A stretch of 64,000 nucleotides of DNA, taken from Centrapalus pauciflorus (taxonomy: Eukaryota > Streptophyta > Magnoliopsida > Asterales > Asteraceae). The stretch is taken from contig JAANYP010002373.1 of assembly GCA_020465985.1 (NCBI GenBank), positions 81,349 to 145,348 of the forward strand, read 5' to 3'. How positions within the stretch are numbered: the first letter of the stretch is position 1; every line of letters begins with the position of its first letter. The translations under genes were made by a program, and so were the position numbers. Of the stretch, positions 31,731-41,691 are shown piece by piece. The notes under the pieces were generated by a model that ran no database searches, was not told where the DNA came from, and saw nothing but the letters and a program-made list of their open reading frames with translations.

Positions 31731-33258
31731 ATATCAGATATTCTTTACATAATTCTGTTTCAATCAATTATCATAATTGTTTGAAATTCCTTTATTTAGA
31801 AAATATCTGGTACATCAACTTAGAGGAAATGTCAAAAAATTATTTTTAGTATTTGTTTATCTATCTATGTCTTTAATGTTGGTGAAATTGATAATTGCTA
31901 TGTGATATGTTCATTATTGGGTGGGAAGTTTCAATATCCAGGTTTGTCGGAATATCAATTCTATAGGGGTTCAGGGTACAATCAAAATAGGGTAATTGTC
32001 TTTTTGAGGGGGAGTAAAAGATGAAATGTATTTGTTTATTCACCTTTTATTTTATTTTATCTATTTTTTGTGTCGTACTATGAAAAACATTAAAAACACA
32101 AAAAGATTTTATCTAATTCATTTCTATGCAAAATGTCCAGGAAAATCCAAAAAGATTTTTTATTTTTGTGTTTTATTTTGTGCTTAGTTTTTATTTGGAT
32201 GTTAATAAAAAACACAATAAAGATTTTCCATTTTCATCAAATTCATTTTTTTGTCTTGATTGTGTTACTGTTAATTTTTCTATTTTAAAAGCCCACAGTG
32301 TGTTTCTTTTATTTTTAAAAGCCCAATTTTAAATTTTTTTTGGCCCATTCTTTTCCACCAACCGTGTGGGTCTTTTGGCCGACCCGACCCAACCGCCTAT
32401 ATATATAGGCACGGATGTTTCTTCTTCCCTACGCCTTCTCGTTCCCCATCGCTTGTATCATCAAAAATCGCCATTCTTGCACATAAAATACTCAAAAATC
32501 CTCCATTTGCACTTATTTTTCTTACAATTTCTTGCTTATTCCTTCTAACACTTTCCTTCATTTATTTTCAAGTTCAACATTCATTTTCTTAGGGTTTCAG
32601 ATTTTAAATATTTTCGAGGGTTTTCCCTCTGTTTTTCGGCTTTTTAGGTTATTAGATCATGTCTTTAACTATTAGTGTAGTTAGGCAAAGTGTTAAATAT
32701 CATCTCTAGTGTTAGGATCTGCATTTTTAAGCATTTTTGAGCATATGGCACTGTAGACATATGCATGTGCATGAACACATTAACTGTTGTGTGTTCTAAG
32801 TATAACTTAAGTTTTGCATGACACACGAAGTTCGGATCATATGCATGTTATAAACTGTAAGTGTCTACCATGGACACATCTGAAATTCGGACCTTCTACC
32901 ATCGACACATCCGAAATTCGGACCTTCTACCATGGACACATCCTTGCACCATTACAACATACGACATTTAATTTGAATTTCAAGTTCAACATTTTTCCGA
33001 GTTTGAACCCTACTGAAAATCTGATTTTTATGACTCAAAACGTTGTTTTTAGAACAACTTCAGTAAAACGAAAATGTTCATAATATAATTTCGAGTAGGA
33101 AAATGTAAAGGTTTAGTTTCTAAAGTCCTTGAAATGGATTTTTGAATTTTCAGAGGTAACATGGGACTTAGAATAATTTTTCTGTTTAAACTCGATCAAA
33201 GTGTCAATCGACAAGATGTAAGGTTTAATCGAGTTTGAAAAAGCTGCATTCGAGAACA
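31731..33258 (+). promoter_or_regulatory. Element E2 leader, first part: PPT-like tract, TATA-like box, tandem repeats
   Basis: Non-coding. A GAGGGGGAGTAAAAG tract is at 32006-32020 and a strong TATATATATAG box at 32398-32408, followed by a pyrimidine-rich stretch with 'cttagggtttcag' that looks like the first exon of a transcript. A three-copy tandem repeat, TCTACCATGGACACATC plus CGAAATTCGGACCT (29-31 bp unit), lies at about 32870-32945. CGAGTTT-type repeats begin near 33180. The small frames here are not supported. Confidence 0.4.
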
Positions 33259-35198
33259 CTTTATGTAACATCCCAATTTTCAAATATATGTAATTTACGA
33301 TTTTAAGACTCAATTATTGTACTTTTGGATGATTGTATTAATTTAAGTTACTTATAATCATATTATCAGTTAAATATGAAAATACAAAGTTGAGGGGTAT
33401 AAAGTGCAAATGGGTCAAAATAGCAAATAAAAGATGGAAAAGCCTTTCACTTTTCAAAATCCTCTCTCTCTCTACTCTCTCTCTCTCTCACCGGTTTCTC
33501 TCATCTCTCTCTAACTCTCGGCTTTAATCCAAGGAAACAAGAAATCATCAAATTTGAAGTGCAAAAGTTTGGATTCAAGTGCAAAAATAGGAACTATAAC
33601 AACTGCAACAGACAATTTGATGTAAGATTCGTTCAAAATTGAGATTTATAGAGTTTTTGGGTCGGTTTTTATGAAAACCGATTTCTAAGATTTAAGTAGC
33701 AAATGTTAATGCATGTTGGAATTTATTGTTGCAATGTTCAAATCGAGTGTTAGAGATGTTGTGTACAAAATTTCAGGTTCTAATTCCACTCCTAAGTATG
33801 AATTCTGTAATTGTGTGTGTGTTTTAGTGTGTGTTCTTCGAAGACATGAAGAAAAATGGACAAAAATGGGTTGTTTTGGTACATTACTGTTATATTATAA
33901 GTTGATTTAGTACATATAAGCTTATAGTTGCAATATTAGACTCAAAACATGCAAAAATGGTCAAAAACATAATTCTGGAAAATATTGGAAAAATATGCTA
34001 AGTATGAACTCGGAATATGATCCATCCGAATTCGGATTCACCCCAATTCGGATCAAACAGTGATTTCGGATCCATCCGAGTTCGGACCAACAGTCAATTC
34101 GGATACCTTCCCAATTCGGACCATATACAATCCGAACCACCCCCATTTCGGAGTACACACATTTCGGACCACAGTCTATTTCGGACCAACACCTAATTGG
34201 ACCATCCGGACTTCGGACCATCCGAATTCGGATGTGGTCCGAATTCAGTAGGAAATTCATTTAAAATTACAGAATACAAGTTTTAAGCAATTACTGACAT
34301 TACATCACTATTACACTTACATTACAGATCATTGTGGTGTTATCAAAACACACATTGATTCGGAGACAAGTCACACTATACCAATCACTGTGAGTAACAG
34401 ATTGTCATTCGAACATTTATTGTTTTTGCATTCATGTTTATACATTCAATGGCATGTTCACGTTGTTCATATACTTCATTTGGCACTCATGAAATGATTT
34501 GTTGTTATGATGCACACTCGTACTTGACATGTAACACACATGTAGCTTGCGTTCATTTGAAAGTGCATCTATTTACATCATGCTTGCACTGCATGATCAT
34601 TACTTCATAATCTGATGCGACCTGGACTGGGGCTGACAGCAGGCCACTGTCGGGGACTGATCATCCCACTCGTATCCCATCAGGTTCGGCACATCCCCGA
34701 TCAGCATATTGAACTGCCAACCCATGCTTGCACTGCATGGTTTTTCACATACACTGAGGCTTACACTGCCGATATTCACATACATGGGGCTTACACTGCC
34801 CATGGTTAAGCATTGTTTGTAAAGAAATATTTGTTGTATGCATAATCTGTTATCTTACTAAGCATTTAGCTTACTGTTGACTCACATTGTTTACAGGCAA
34901 AGGCAAGAGTGTAGCTGGACCATCTACTTAAGCATATCAAATCAATATCCCGGAGACCTTAGTAGCTATTGGTACTTGAATGTAATAGCTTTGGGCTGGG
35001 ATTTACTACTTTTAAACAATTATGTTGATGTAATAGTTAGACTTAATCACTGTAGACATGTACTTTCATTGCTTTAGTGTGGATTTGCTAATTCTACTTT
35101 TAAGTATTCAATTTCAATTATCGTATTACTCATTGGGTTGTTAGTCGATCCTGGAGATTACAATTATATCATTAATCCAACAAGGACGTCACACTTTA
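33259..35198 (+). mobile_element. Solo LTR of a Ty3/gypsy-type element (1930 bp) with CTTTA target duplication
   Basis: The LTR (33264-35193) begins TGTAACATCCC and ends GGACGTCACA, ends typical of large plant chromovirus-type gypsy LTRs. It is flanked by CTTTA on both sides (33259-33263 and 35194-35198). It contains a CT microsatellite (33465-33520), a TTCGGACC-repeat block (34005-34255), and no coding sequence. A perfect target duplication with no internal region means LTR-LTR recombination removed the body. The short frames inside (for example 34060-34251) are repeat artefacts. Confidence 0.9.
34005..34255 (+). repeat. TTCGGACC / CCGAATTCGG repeat block inside the solo LTR
   Basis: Roughly 17 copies of TTCGGA(C/T) or its complement lie in 250 bp, for example around 34030, 34070, 34140, 34180 and 34215-34250, with CCATCCGAATTCGGAT as the fullest form. 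The unit matches that in the leader of copia element D (13719-13942, 23983-24350), in the same sense relative to each element. Confidence 0.75.
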
Positions 35199-35998
35199 AG
35201 TTTCATTCGAGTTTTAGATGTTAGGACTTAGGAATAATTGTTAATGTTCAAACTCGATAAACACCTCAATCGAGTAAACCTTTAGCTTTAATCGAGTTTG
35301 ATTAAGTTGTATCCGAGAAAAGTCCATTTTTCAATCGAATTTGGTCTAAATGGGACTTAGGAAGCTTTAAACCTATCAAACTCGGTTGAAACTTCATTTG
35401 AGGAACCTTAAGAGTCAACCGAGTTTGATGAAAGTTCCCCCGAGAAAAGTCTAAGTCTCTTTCGAGTTTCATATAAGTTCATTCGACAAACTTCAATCAT
35501 TATTCGAGTTTGATAATAAGTCATTTGAGAAATCTTTAAGTGTCAACCGAGTTTCAAGAAAGGTCACCCGAGAAACTCAAAGGGTTATAGGAGTTTGGGG
35601 AATCTTTATTCGAGTTCCATGCAACTTCACCCGAGTCTGGTTCAGTGTTATTCGAGTTTGTTCATACTATTCATGACTAATTCGAGTTTCACTATGTGTA
35701 AATCGAGTTTGAGGTCAAATTTTAAAAAAAAAAAAAAACTAAGTGTGGGAAATTTAACTTTCAGAGAAATTTCACATTTTTCGAGATAAATTTTTAAAAT
35801 CTGTGATACATTAACATTGGTCTCTTAACTATTGACTTTGGAGTCTTAACAATAATATTTTAATATTATAGTCTGGAATCCTGATGCTTTAAACAATGTA
35901 ACACATATTTTTCTAATTTCTTGTAAAATGTTCTATTTCTCTATCTGTAGGAGTTAATTTGTTTTTCCTGAGATATCTAACATGTGTGTTATTCTTAC
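35199..35998 (+). repeat. Element E2 leader, second part: CGAGTTT array
   Basis: About 20 degenerate copies of (T/A)TCGAGTTT or its complement AAACTCGA are spread over 35199-35720, at about 20-30 bp intervals. They continue the array interrupted by the solo LTR and resemble 25140-25530. From 35720 to 35998 is AT-rich DNA ending in a good splice acceptor context (tgttattcttacAG at 36000). Confidence 0.65.
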
Positions 35999-36007
35999 AG
36001 GTAACAA

Positions 36008-39000
36008 ATGGCTCCCGAAACCCCCACCCATAATTCCAATTCATCAGACTCTTATTCATCTTCGAATCATACTCTGGTTTCAAAACCAATAAAATCAGAC
36101 TCTGTAACCAGACCATCACCATCATCCCCGATTCCAGAATCCAGACTCATCAAACCTAAACACTACCTAACCCTGATTGATAACAATTTGATCCAAATTC
36201 GATAAAAGTAAGTCACCCGGTGATTGTAGAAATTCTGAAAGGTCACCCTCTCGGTTACCTTTTAAAATACAAACCCTCCATTCCTCAGATCTACTTACAT
36301 CAGTTCTGGCACACAATTAAATTTGTGCCTAATGTAGGTGATCATCATTTCAAGGTCACCATTGACCAATACAAAGCCAAAATCACTCTTGCAAGACTGC
36401 ATCATAATCTGTTTCTACCTAGACGCATTGACACTGTCAATTTTCCAGATCTTGCTGATTTTGAAGATTTTGTTTCGGACAAACAACTCTACCATCACCT
36501 CATAAGCCTTGGTTACTCAAAACCACTGACCAAGAGCTCAATGTTTTACCGAAATGGTTTGAACGGAGAGTGGTATACACTGTTTGACATTATAAACAGA
36601 TGTATGACTTCTAAGCATACTGGAATAGATCAAGGAAGTCTTCACTATCTGAGGTTATTTCATGGTGTGGCATACAACAAACACTATGACTTCGCTCAAT
36701 GTATTTGGGAGGACCTTAAAGAGGTGGTTTTAAGACAACCAATCGAGCAAGAAAGTTTGTGCCCTTACAAAGATTTATACAGATCCTGATCAGAGGGATA
36801 CTGCGGGCTAATGACAAAATACCAAAGAGGTCACACTCTCAGAATTGCCCAGACTATGTGATGATGAGCTTGCATAGAGTCTAGGACGATCCGAATGCCA
36901 ACATCATGCCAATTCCTGAGTCTCTGCTCAAATATGCTAATGAGAATGCTGAAAGTGTGAGGTTATACAGGATAGACCATGCTCCTATAGAAACTCAAGA
37001 ACCGAGTTTTCCTACCCAAGGAGATATAGGATAGGAGGTACGTCAACAAGGGGTTGACGTACAAGGAAACCTCATTGAGACTGAGGGTGTTGTAGAAGAG
37101 GTGAGGGGTGGTGAAAATGATTCTGATTCAGAACGAACATGGTCAAACATACCAGAAGGTGGGAATGAAGGAGATGATGATGATGATGACAATAATGATA
37201 ATATGGATGGTGCTGGAGAAAGAGTTGTTATATCTCCAACTGAGTGTTTACCTGAAAAAGAAGTTGATGAGATGGCAAGTATGACTGTGAGGGAGGCCAT
37301 TAACCTTGAAAGTCGGGAAGCCACGACTGCTGTTAGCTCTCCTATAAGAATTGACATTGAAGCGGCTAGTACCCCACTGGCGATTGCACACCCCACCGGC
37401 TACTCAGCTCCTTCTCAACAAGGAGATGTTTCATTTCTACATGGGAATATTGAACAAGATCTATACTTGGATCATTTGGGTTCCATGGATATTGAAATCA
37501 GTGCACAACTGCCCTAGTGTACATTCCTTGAAGCACCTGTCATAGAACACATACAGAGTAGGACACTCGAGTCGACTTCATCTGTTGAAGTAAGTATAGA
37601 AGGACTTCGTGTCCCTGTTAGAACAATATAGTGTCGGAAGCATGTGTTGCTCCTTCACTTGAAGTAGTTAGAAGTCTTGTCAAAGCTGCAACTATGCCAA
37701 CTCTAAGCACAAGCCACACGGAAGTTCTTTACACAAGTTCAACCGTTGTGACAACTAGAAGTCTACGTGACCCAGGTGTTAGCACATTACCTTTTGTGTC
37801 CGAAACACGATTGATTATAGCTGGAGTAACAAATCAGATGTCCACACAGTATGCCGAAATGATGAACCAAATGAACAATATTCAAAGATTGTTGAAAGGG
37901 AAGGCTACTATAGAAGTGGAAGAAGCAGAAACACAAATTTTGAACAATGAGTTACGTGACTACTGTGTTGAGCAGTTCGATGAAATGAAGGAAAGAATGT
38001 TGGGGTTAGAAAACACTGTTGTTAGTGCTCTGAGCTCTCTATCAGAAAGATTATCCTTTATTAAGCAGACGTGTAATTCTAAAGCTCTGGTTCCAAATGA
38101 AGACATGAGGATCATGACGACTCCGATGATGCTCCTCATGAGGGGGAGAAGAGGAGGAAGCTTGGAGACGCAGAGTTACAAATGGTTGTGTATACAGAGA
38201 AAAAGACTGGAGGTGAAGGTGCAGGAGAAGCAGTAGGCTCAACTGAAAAACCGGTTGATGCTCAAAGTGGAAAGGAATTGATTCTTCAAGAAGATGTTCC
38301 GATTCCTTTGAGTATACAACCTGGAATTTACAATTTTAAAGAGTATGATGATTCAGGAAATGAAGTAGTAGAAGAAGTATTCAGGATTAAAGAAGCTGAA
38401 AAAGAGATTGATGTGCCTGAGGAAGAAGTATTTGAATTATCTGATGTGTCTCTAAGAGCTGAAAAGATAGTTAATGAGGAGGAGTTGGTTGAGGAGATTT
38501 TAAGGGATGAAATACCATCACCAACAGTTGAAAAGTTTGCGGTGTCGGTTACAATAAAAGAAGAATATGATCCATTTCCGATTAGTGATGTGATACTGAA
38601 ATCAGTCAAAGAATTGAATGAAGTGGACTTGATGGATAAGTTTTTCAAGAGTTACATTTTGGCAGATGAATCAGAATGACAGCATCATTTGAGAAATGCA
38701 GCACAAGTAGAAGTTCAGAAAAACATAAATGATATGCTGAGTTTATTGAATGAAGATGAGATTAAGAAAATGAAGGTTAAGAAGCTGATGTTATCTAAAA
38801 AGAAGAATGCAGACTTTATCCAAAATAGAAATAGGCTTCCATTTTTGGAAGACTATTTGGAGAAGAAGATTTTCTGCAAGAGACATTCTCCATGCTTGTT
38901 TTTGAAGCTGTTTAATGATCGAACCTAACATGCCAAATCTTGTTAATTACGCTCATTTTCTAGAGAATAAAACACAGCGAATTGAAGATGTAAGGAGTGA

Positions 39001-39635
39001 GCATAAGATAGTTGATCTTATAAGGATTGAAAAAAGATCATTTTGTCAACATCTTTTATCCTACATTCATGGTGACAAGAATTGATGGAAGGACATATGA
39101 GTTTAGCGAAGCTGATTTATTCAAGATCATTCTGATTGATGTAGAGGATTTGTTTGATGAGTTGTGTCGGAATAAGAGAGAAGAATATTGCCGATTTTCA
39201 CTTAAAACTTTATTCCATTTCATACACACCAAGTTGGTTCTTATGTCAGTTCAAGATCTATAGATTGGTGTTGAGAGAGGGATGAGAAGAATAAATGTTA
39301 CCGCGTCGAACCGATTTATAAAAAATATGGATAGACTGAAAGAGTATCAAGTCGTTCTTGCCAAGCATCCTGTGGTTATTTATAAAGACAAAGATCAAAA
39401 AATGAGAGCCATGCAGATGATTGAACTAAATAAGTATTGTGATGGTACTCTTTAGAAGGTAATGACGGCTCTGAAAGGAAAGCTTGCTTATGATGCAAAG
39501 CATCAATCAAAGAAAGGAGGCAGAAGTTCAGGAGACAGAAAAATGATAGTAGATTTTGTTTCGAAGATTGAGTCAAGACTGAGTAACAGAAAGACCATCA
39601 GAAAATTTGATATGAATTTGGAACTTAAAGATTAA
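36008..39635 (+). pseudogene. Element E2 pol-distal ORF (env-position protein)
   Basis: ATG 36008 lies seven bases after a consensus-like acceptor (AG at 35999-36000). A Ser/Pro-rich N-terminus leads to a stop at 36202. The core domain in 36220-36789 has YLHQFWHTI, FKVTIDQYKAKIT, LISLGYSKPL, WYTLFDIINRCMTSKHTG and, after a frameshift near 36755, FVPLQRFIQILIRGI. Then an acidic low-complexity region (37101-37517, with a run of Asp), a possible coiled coil (MNQMNNIQRLLKGK, about 37860), an acidic part (38182-38679), and a Lys-rich C-terminal domain through 39027-39635. I count at least ten stops or frameshifts. It ends 18 bases before the PPT, so it belongs to the element. Function unknown. Confidence 0.7.
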
Positions 39636-39653
39636 AGACTGATTATCATTCAT

Positions 39654-39966
39654 AAAAGGGGGAGATTGTTGGGAAATATCTTTTGTTTATGAATGAAATA
39701 AGTCTATGGTCTATTTTGTAATTTCTCTATAGTTAATTTTATATATAAATAGTTGTACGTGTACTGTAGCAGAACAGATTTGTTGCACGGATTATTTAAG
39801 TTGTACAGACATATCTACCTAGGGTGCAGTGTCATTCAAGCAACCATATTTTATTTCTCTCATTGTATCAATTGAATCATTCAGTTAGTGTTGATCCAAT
39901 CTTGTTCTTATTAGTTTGAATCATAATTGTGATTGTTTTTATTGAATATCAATATTTTCCTATTCA
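39654..39966 (+). repeat. Polypurine tract and 3' LTR of element E2
   Basis: AAAAGGGGGAGAT (39654-39666) is followed by TGTTGGGAAATATC at 39667. A TATATAAATA box is at about 39741-39750. The LTR end is put at 39966 (CTATTCA) from the terminal CA alone, giving about 300 bp; the true end could be a little different because no partner LTR is available. Confidence 0.6.
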
Positions 39967-40368
39967 GTGCTATCGTTTGATGAATGACTTAGGAAATTTA
40001 AGAAATATGATCATAGATTAATGTGACGACGATAAAAGGTAATAGGGAACAACAAAGGTATTTGAAAATTAAACAAAAAAAACAGTACATTGTGAAATTA
40101 ATATAATCAAATACAACTACAACTAAAGCACTACAAAAGCATCTTCAGAATATATATTTTCAAATCCACCATATTTAAGAAATTTATTCATACATCGACA
40201 AAATTGAAGTTTGATAAAAGTGGAGGTGCCAAGAAGAGCATATCAACATCGGTGAAGCCGAATCAAGGCGGCAAGAATACAACTTGGTCATTTTTAGATG
40301 GAGTCAAAGCCGAATCGAGACAGTAAATTGTTCACTTCTTCTTGAGCATTAGAGTCTTGATCCCCTAT
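39967..40368. other. Unassigned spacer with a possible orphan exon (plus frame 40102-40326)
   Basis: AT-rich DNA between elements E2 and G/B. One short plus-strand frame ends at TAA 40324-40326. Its last 42 codons are hydrophilic and protein-like (KFDKSGGAKKSISTSVK, then TTWSFLDGVKAESR), unlike the AT-rich junk translation before it, as in a terminal exon of a host gene or of an element ORF. I do not recognise a family. On the minus strand this stretch could equally be the leader of element G. Confidence 0.3.
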
Positions 40369-40564
40369 GTTGGTCCTATTGAGGCTCATAAGAACAGTAG
40401 TTGAGAGATAGTATAAAGATTACAGAGAATGAGGAGGGGGGTTGAATGTAATTTCAACTTTAAACACAAGATTTTTCGAAGTTTAATTTGTTTATTGAAT
40501 ATATAAAACAAATTACAGAATATTATCGAAAGATGACTAACTTACAACTTATTCTAAATACTTT
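40369..40564 (-). repeat. Element G LTR, part 1 (minus strand), split by element B
   Basis: In minus-strand sense this is the 3' part of an LTR: polyadenylation-like AATAAAC, then ACATTCAACCCCCC and an end at GGACCAACA. The C-rich run before the end is typical of this group of copia LTRs (element B has the same). A degenerate tRNA-Met PBS-like string (GGGATCAAGACTC) follows at about 40352-40366. Continues at 54114 on the other side of B. Confidence 0.4.
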
Positions 40565-41629
40565 TGTTAGGCACAAAAAGGCCTTAGTCAAACCTGCTCT
40601 ACATCTTAAAGGTAACATTTAAGGCCTGTTAATGCCTTATTGAAACCTGAAAAGTGATTTGCAATATAAGTCAAAGTTGTTTACCCTGTTGCATTCGTTG
40701 CAACTAAGGCAGATTGCCTAAGCTGTTCATTCTGTTGAACAGGCTGGACATAAACTGTCTAAGCAGAGCAGCGTGGACAAATTCTAAGTGTTCTGTTCTT
40801 TGTGAACGGAACCTGTTATTTGTGAACAGGCTAAACACTTTATGGAATATTTTTTCAATTCCTCATGTATTGTTTTGGACTACAAGATCAGTTTACAAAT
40901 TCAAAGACAAAGTGGAAAACAGAAGATGTAAAAGCCGCCTACGCTATTCTGTTACATGAAGACAAACTGGATATTTGAAATGGGTGACAGACCATTTCTT
41001 ATATCAAAATGGTCTTAACAAAAGAAGAAAGATTCAAAGTTGACATTCCTCTTTTGGTTAAAGCCTTCTGCAACAGAGACAAAAAGGAAAAGACAAAGAT
41101 TCTGCCACATGAACACAAGTCTGCTTTCAGATAGTGCAGAAAAGTTGTTTTGTCTTTATGGAAAGACATCCCACTATCTCCTTGTCCAATGAGGAAGCTT
41201 CACTGAGATTCTCAGTGAGAGTATAAAAGGAAGCTTCTAAGGAATGTGAGAAAACTAAGAGTGAGAAATTCTGATCGTGTGTGTTTTTCATGCATGCAAG
41301 TCTACTTGAATAAAACAGTAACGTATGTCCAAGCTGCTCTTATTCAAGTTCTCCATCTGTGTCTTGTAAAACAGTGAGTTCATCTAAGTGAGTGTATTCA
41401 TCATATCTAGTCTGAGTGTGTCCTAGACTAGTTGAAGCATCTATTGTATCTGTCATCTCAGCTTGAACCTTTCCGCAGTCAAGCTTGTTTGTAATTAACA
41501 CTTATTAATAATATACACAAACATTGAGAAAAAAGTGTTGAGTTTTTAATTAGCTGTATTCACCCCCCCCCCCCTCCCCATCTTTACAGCTTGGAACAAT
41601 ACACTAAGGGAAACCTTTTGGGAGCTACA
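40565..41629 (+). repeat. 5' LTR of element B
   Basis: TGTTAGGCACAAAAAGG to GGGAGCTACA, 1065 bp, TATAAAAG at 41222-41229, a C-run at about 41562-41574. It lacks about 38 bp present in the 3' LTR (53040-53078). The loss is flanked by CTTA in the longer copy, so it is a short-repeat-mediated deletion. The motif GAACAG(G) recurs through the LTR. Confidence 0.9.
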
Positions 41630-41631
41630 AC

Positions 41632-41645
41632 TGGTATCAAAGCAG
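41632..41645 (+). promoter_or_regulatory. Primer-binding site of element B (tRNA-Met type)
   Basis: TGGTATCAAAGCAG, two bases after the 5' LTR, matches the initiator tRNA-Met complement TGGTATCAGAGC with one change in the first 12 bases. Confidence 0.85.
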
Positions 41646-41691
41646 ATAGAGTGTGTGTTAACTCTAGATCTCTTATTCTCCCTATTTCCCC

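Larger units (their letters stand above)
29716..39966 (+). mobile_element. Element E2: 5'-truncated copia element with pol-distal ORF and 3' LTR
   Basis: Starts abruptly within the integrase zinc-finger region and runs IN, RT, RH, a long leader (with a nested solo LTR), the pol-distal ORF, a PPT and a 3' LTR that is unlike the E1 LTR. Its 5' LTR, gag and protease are not in the window unless the CGAGTTT array at 25140-25530 is part of it. Without the solo LTR (1930 bp plus target duplication) the leader would be about 2.3 kb. Confidence 0.7.

Noticed and set aside
33964..34260. ORFs on both strands rich in Ile-Arg and Pro-Asn
   Set aside because: They are translations of the TTCGGACC repeat block inside a solo LTR; periodic residues follow the DNA repeat.
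40369..40564. Treating 40369-40564 as the end of the E2 LTR
   Set aside because: It shares no sequence with 39667-39966, and its C-rich end and poly(A)-like signals read on the minus strand.
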